From Hyphomicrobiales bacterium (GTDB lineage: Bacteria; Pseudomonadota; Alphaproteobacteria; Rhizobiales; Aestuariivirgaceae): 8,915 bases of DNA. Location: assembly GCA_012032065.1 (NCBI GenBank), contig JAAURV010000108.1, positions 1 through 8,915 on the forward strand. Reading direction: 5' to 3'. Position 1 is the first letter of the stretch; every line of letters begins with the position of its first letter. Both the position numbers and the translations under genes were made by a program. Below the pieces are notes generated by a model, which saw only the letters and a list, made by a program, of their open reading frames with translations, had not been told where the DNA came from and ran no database searches. This document shows, piece after piece, positions 7,623-8,915 of this stretch.

Positions 7623-8915
7623 ATGCCTGATACGCCCAATCTCGCCCTGCCGCTCATCGAAGCGGCGCAGGCGCAGAAACATGTGACACACAACGAGGCG
7701 CTTCTGCGCCTCGATGCGCAAGTGCAGCTCGCGGTGATCGACCGGACTCTCGCCTCGCCGCCGGCAACACCCGCGGATGGCGACCGCTATCTCGTGGCGG
7801 CCGCGCCTGCGGGCGCGTGGAGCGGGCACGCGGGCGAGATCGCCTATCGCGAAGCAAGTGTCTGGCGCTTTGCTACGCCGCAAGCGGGATGGCGTTTGTG
7901 GGTGGAGGCGGAAGCGGCCTTCCTCGTCTTCGACGGCGCGCAGTGGATCGATCTGCAAGCGATTGACGAATTGCAGAACATGGAGATGCTCGGCATCAAC
8001 ACGACTGCCGACACGACAAACCGGCTCGCGGTGTCGTCCGCGGCGGCGCTCTTCACTCATGCGGGTGCGGGCGCGCAGATCAAGATCAACAAGAATGCGG
8101 CGGCGGATACTGCATCGCTCTTGTTCCAGAACGGTTTCTCGGGCCGCGCCGAAATGGGACTTGCGGGCGACGACGATTTCCGTGTCAAGGTGAGCCCCAA
8201 CGGCTCCACTTGGACCAACGCGATGACCGTGAACGGCGCCTCCGGCATCGTGACGCTGACCCCGAACTCGATCACCAATGCAGCGCTCGCCGACATGGCG
8301 GCGGCAACGATCAAAGGCGCGGTCTCGGCCGGCGATCCTCAGGACCTGACGGCAACGCAAGCGACGGCGCTCTTCAATACATTCACTTCGACGCTGAAGG
8401 GCCTGGCGCCATCATCGGGCGGCGGCACGGCGAATTTTCTGCGCGCCGACGGCACATGGGCGGCACCCGCAGGAGGCGGCGGCGGATCGGGCGATGTGGT
8501 GGGGCCGGCCTCGGCCACCGACAATGCCATTCCCCGCTTCGACACGGCAACGGGCAAGCTCATTCAGAACTCAGGCGTCATCCTGAGCGATGGCAACGAG
8601 ATCGACCTGCCGCTGCAATCCTCGCCCACGGCTCCGTCATCGGACCGGCTCAAGCTGTTCGCGGGCAAGCGCGGCGGGCGTTTGCTTCAGCGCATCATGG
8701 GGCCGTCTGGCCTGGACACGTTCTTGCAGCCGCATTTCGGTTTCAACGCGATTGCAGCATGGCAGCCAGCGGGCAACTCGGCGACAATCACCGCCATTGG
8801 CGCTGGCGCGCTGACCGCCACCGGAACCGCGACCGCCCGCGAACGTGGCCGTCACCAGCCTGTTCACGATGATGCGGAGGCTCGACTATCTGGTGACCAC
8901 GCGGCCGCAAGCCGC
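7623..8915 (+). CDS. DUF2793 tail-fibre protein, C-terminus beyond window, one frameshift
   Basis: The frame from ATG 7623 is open to about base 8838. The N-terminal DUF2793 domain (about residues 4-110) contains PNLALPLIEAAQAQKHVTHN, LRLDAQVQLAV, GDRYLV and AAFLVFDGAQWIDLQAI; in such proteins it is thought to attach the fibre to the tail. A middle part follows with LLFQNGFSGRAEMGLAGDDD and FRVKVSPNGSTWTNAMTVNG. Then comes a low-complexity fibre-like stretch, STLKGLAPSSGGGTANFLRA with DGTWAAPAGGGGGSGD (about residues 258-298). The last part, RLLQRIMGPSGLDTFLQPHF, leads into TATGTATA. There the frame shifts near 8836-8838 (an extra C in CCC): frame 1 continues NVAVTSLFTMMRRLDYLVTT to the window end. 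RcGTA's DUF2793 tail fibre (rcc00171) is encoded away from the main cluster; here the gene adjoins the megatron. Confidence 0.87.
   Translation, partial: MPDTPNLALPLIEAAQAQKHVTHNEALLRLDAQVQLAVIDRTLASPPATPADGDRYLVAAAPAGAWSGHAGEIAYREASVWRFATPQAGWRLWVEAEAAFLVFDGAQWIDLQAIDELQNMEMLGINTTADTTNRLAVSSAAALFTHAGAGAQIKINKNAAADTASLLFQNGFSGRAEMGLAGDDDFRVKVSPNGSTWTNAMTVNGASGIVTLTPNSITNAALADMAAATIKGAVSAGDPQDLTATQATALFNTFTSTLKGLAPSSGGGTANFLRADGTWAAPAGGGGGSGDVVGPASATDNAIPRFDTATGKLIQNSGVILSDGNEIDLPLQSSPTAPSSDRLKLFAGKRGGRLLQRIMGPSGLDTFLQPHFGFNAIAAWQPAGNSATITAIGAGALTATGTATARERGRHQPVHDDAEARLSGDHAAASR

Noticed and set aside
8395..8505. GGC-rich tract as a possible DNA repeat or regulatory element
   Set aside because: It encodes the glycine-rich fibre linker in frame, and the periodicity is explained by Gly and Ala codons.
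118..8838. Regulated recoding as a common explanation for the many frame breaks
   Set aside because: The breaks go in both directions, fall in unrelated proteins, and lack shared slippery motifs or stem-loops. Homopolymer indels explain them more simply.
8210..8872. Plus-strand open frame of 220 codons
   Set aside because: It is a shifted shadow of the DUF2793 tail-fibre gene, whose own frame from 7623 gives fibre-like sequence over the same bases.
1..8915. CRISPR array, tRNA, rRNA, insertion sequence, defence or toxin system
   Set aside because: None was seen. All bases are accounted for by tail genes on one strand, and no direct or inverted repeat of suitable size was noticed by eye.

Overview
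The window is a GC-rich, fully plus-strand, tightly packed block of ten tail genes. Its gene order matches the tail half of the alphaproteobacterial gene transfer agent (GTA) cluster, as in Rhodobacter capsulatus RcGTA g8 to g15, plus a tail-fibre gene. The GTA-specific families present (GTA-gp10, the rcc01693-type chaperone, DUF2460, DUF2163, the NlpC/P60 tail peptidase, and the TIM-barrel 'megatron') point to an alphaproteobacterium. The order Hyphomicrobiales is possible, but the genus cannot be told from this window. Terminase, portal, protease and capsid genes would be expected upstream of base 1.

Layout: tail terminator (DUF3168, start missing), major tail tube protein, two small tail assembly chaperones, short tape measure protein, distal tail protein (DUF2460), baseplate hub (DUF2163), NlpC/P60 cell-wall peptidase, megatron (about 1285 residues), and a DUF2793 tail-fibre protein running off the right end. 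Adjacent genes overlap by a few bases or lie within about 10 bases of each other. No internal promoter or terminator was found, and no stretch over 300 bases lacks a gene. Together they describe a siphovirus-type tail: the tube assembles around the tape measure with the chaperones, is capped by the terminator, and ends in a baseplate of distal protein, hub, peptidase and megatron, with fibres for receptor binding.

The main oddity is that five of the ten genes are broken by nine single-frame shifts: DUF3168 (1), tape measure (1), DUF2460 (2), megatron (4), tail fibre (1). Nearly all sit at or beside short G or C runs. Family-typical protein resumes straight after each one, and I saw no in-frame nonsense codon away from these points. 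That looks more like uncorrected indel errors in the assembly than ordinary gene decay, but the sequence alone cannot exclude a degenerating element. Broken genes are annotated as single genes across the shifts. I found no undescribed system here; it is a recognisable GTA-like or GTA-related prophage tail module.
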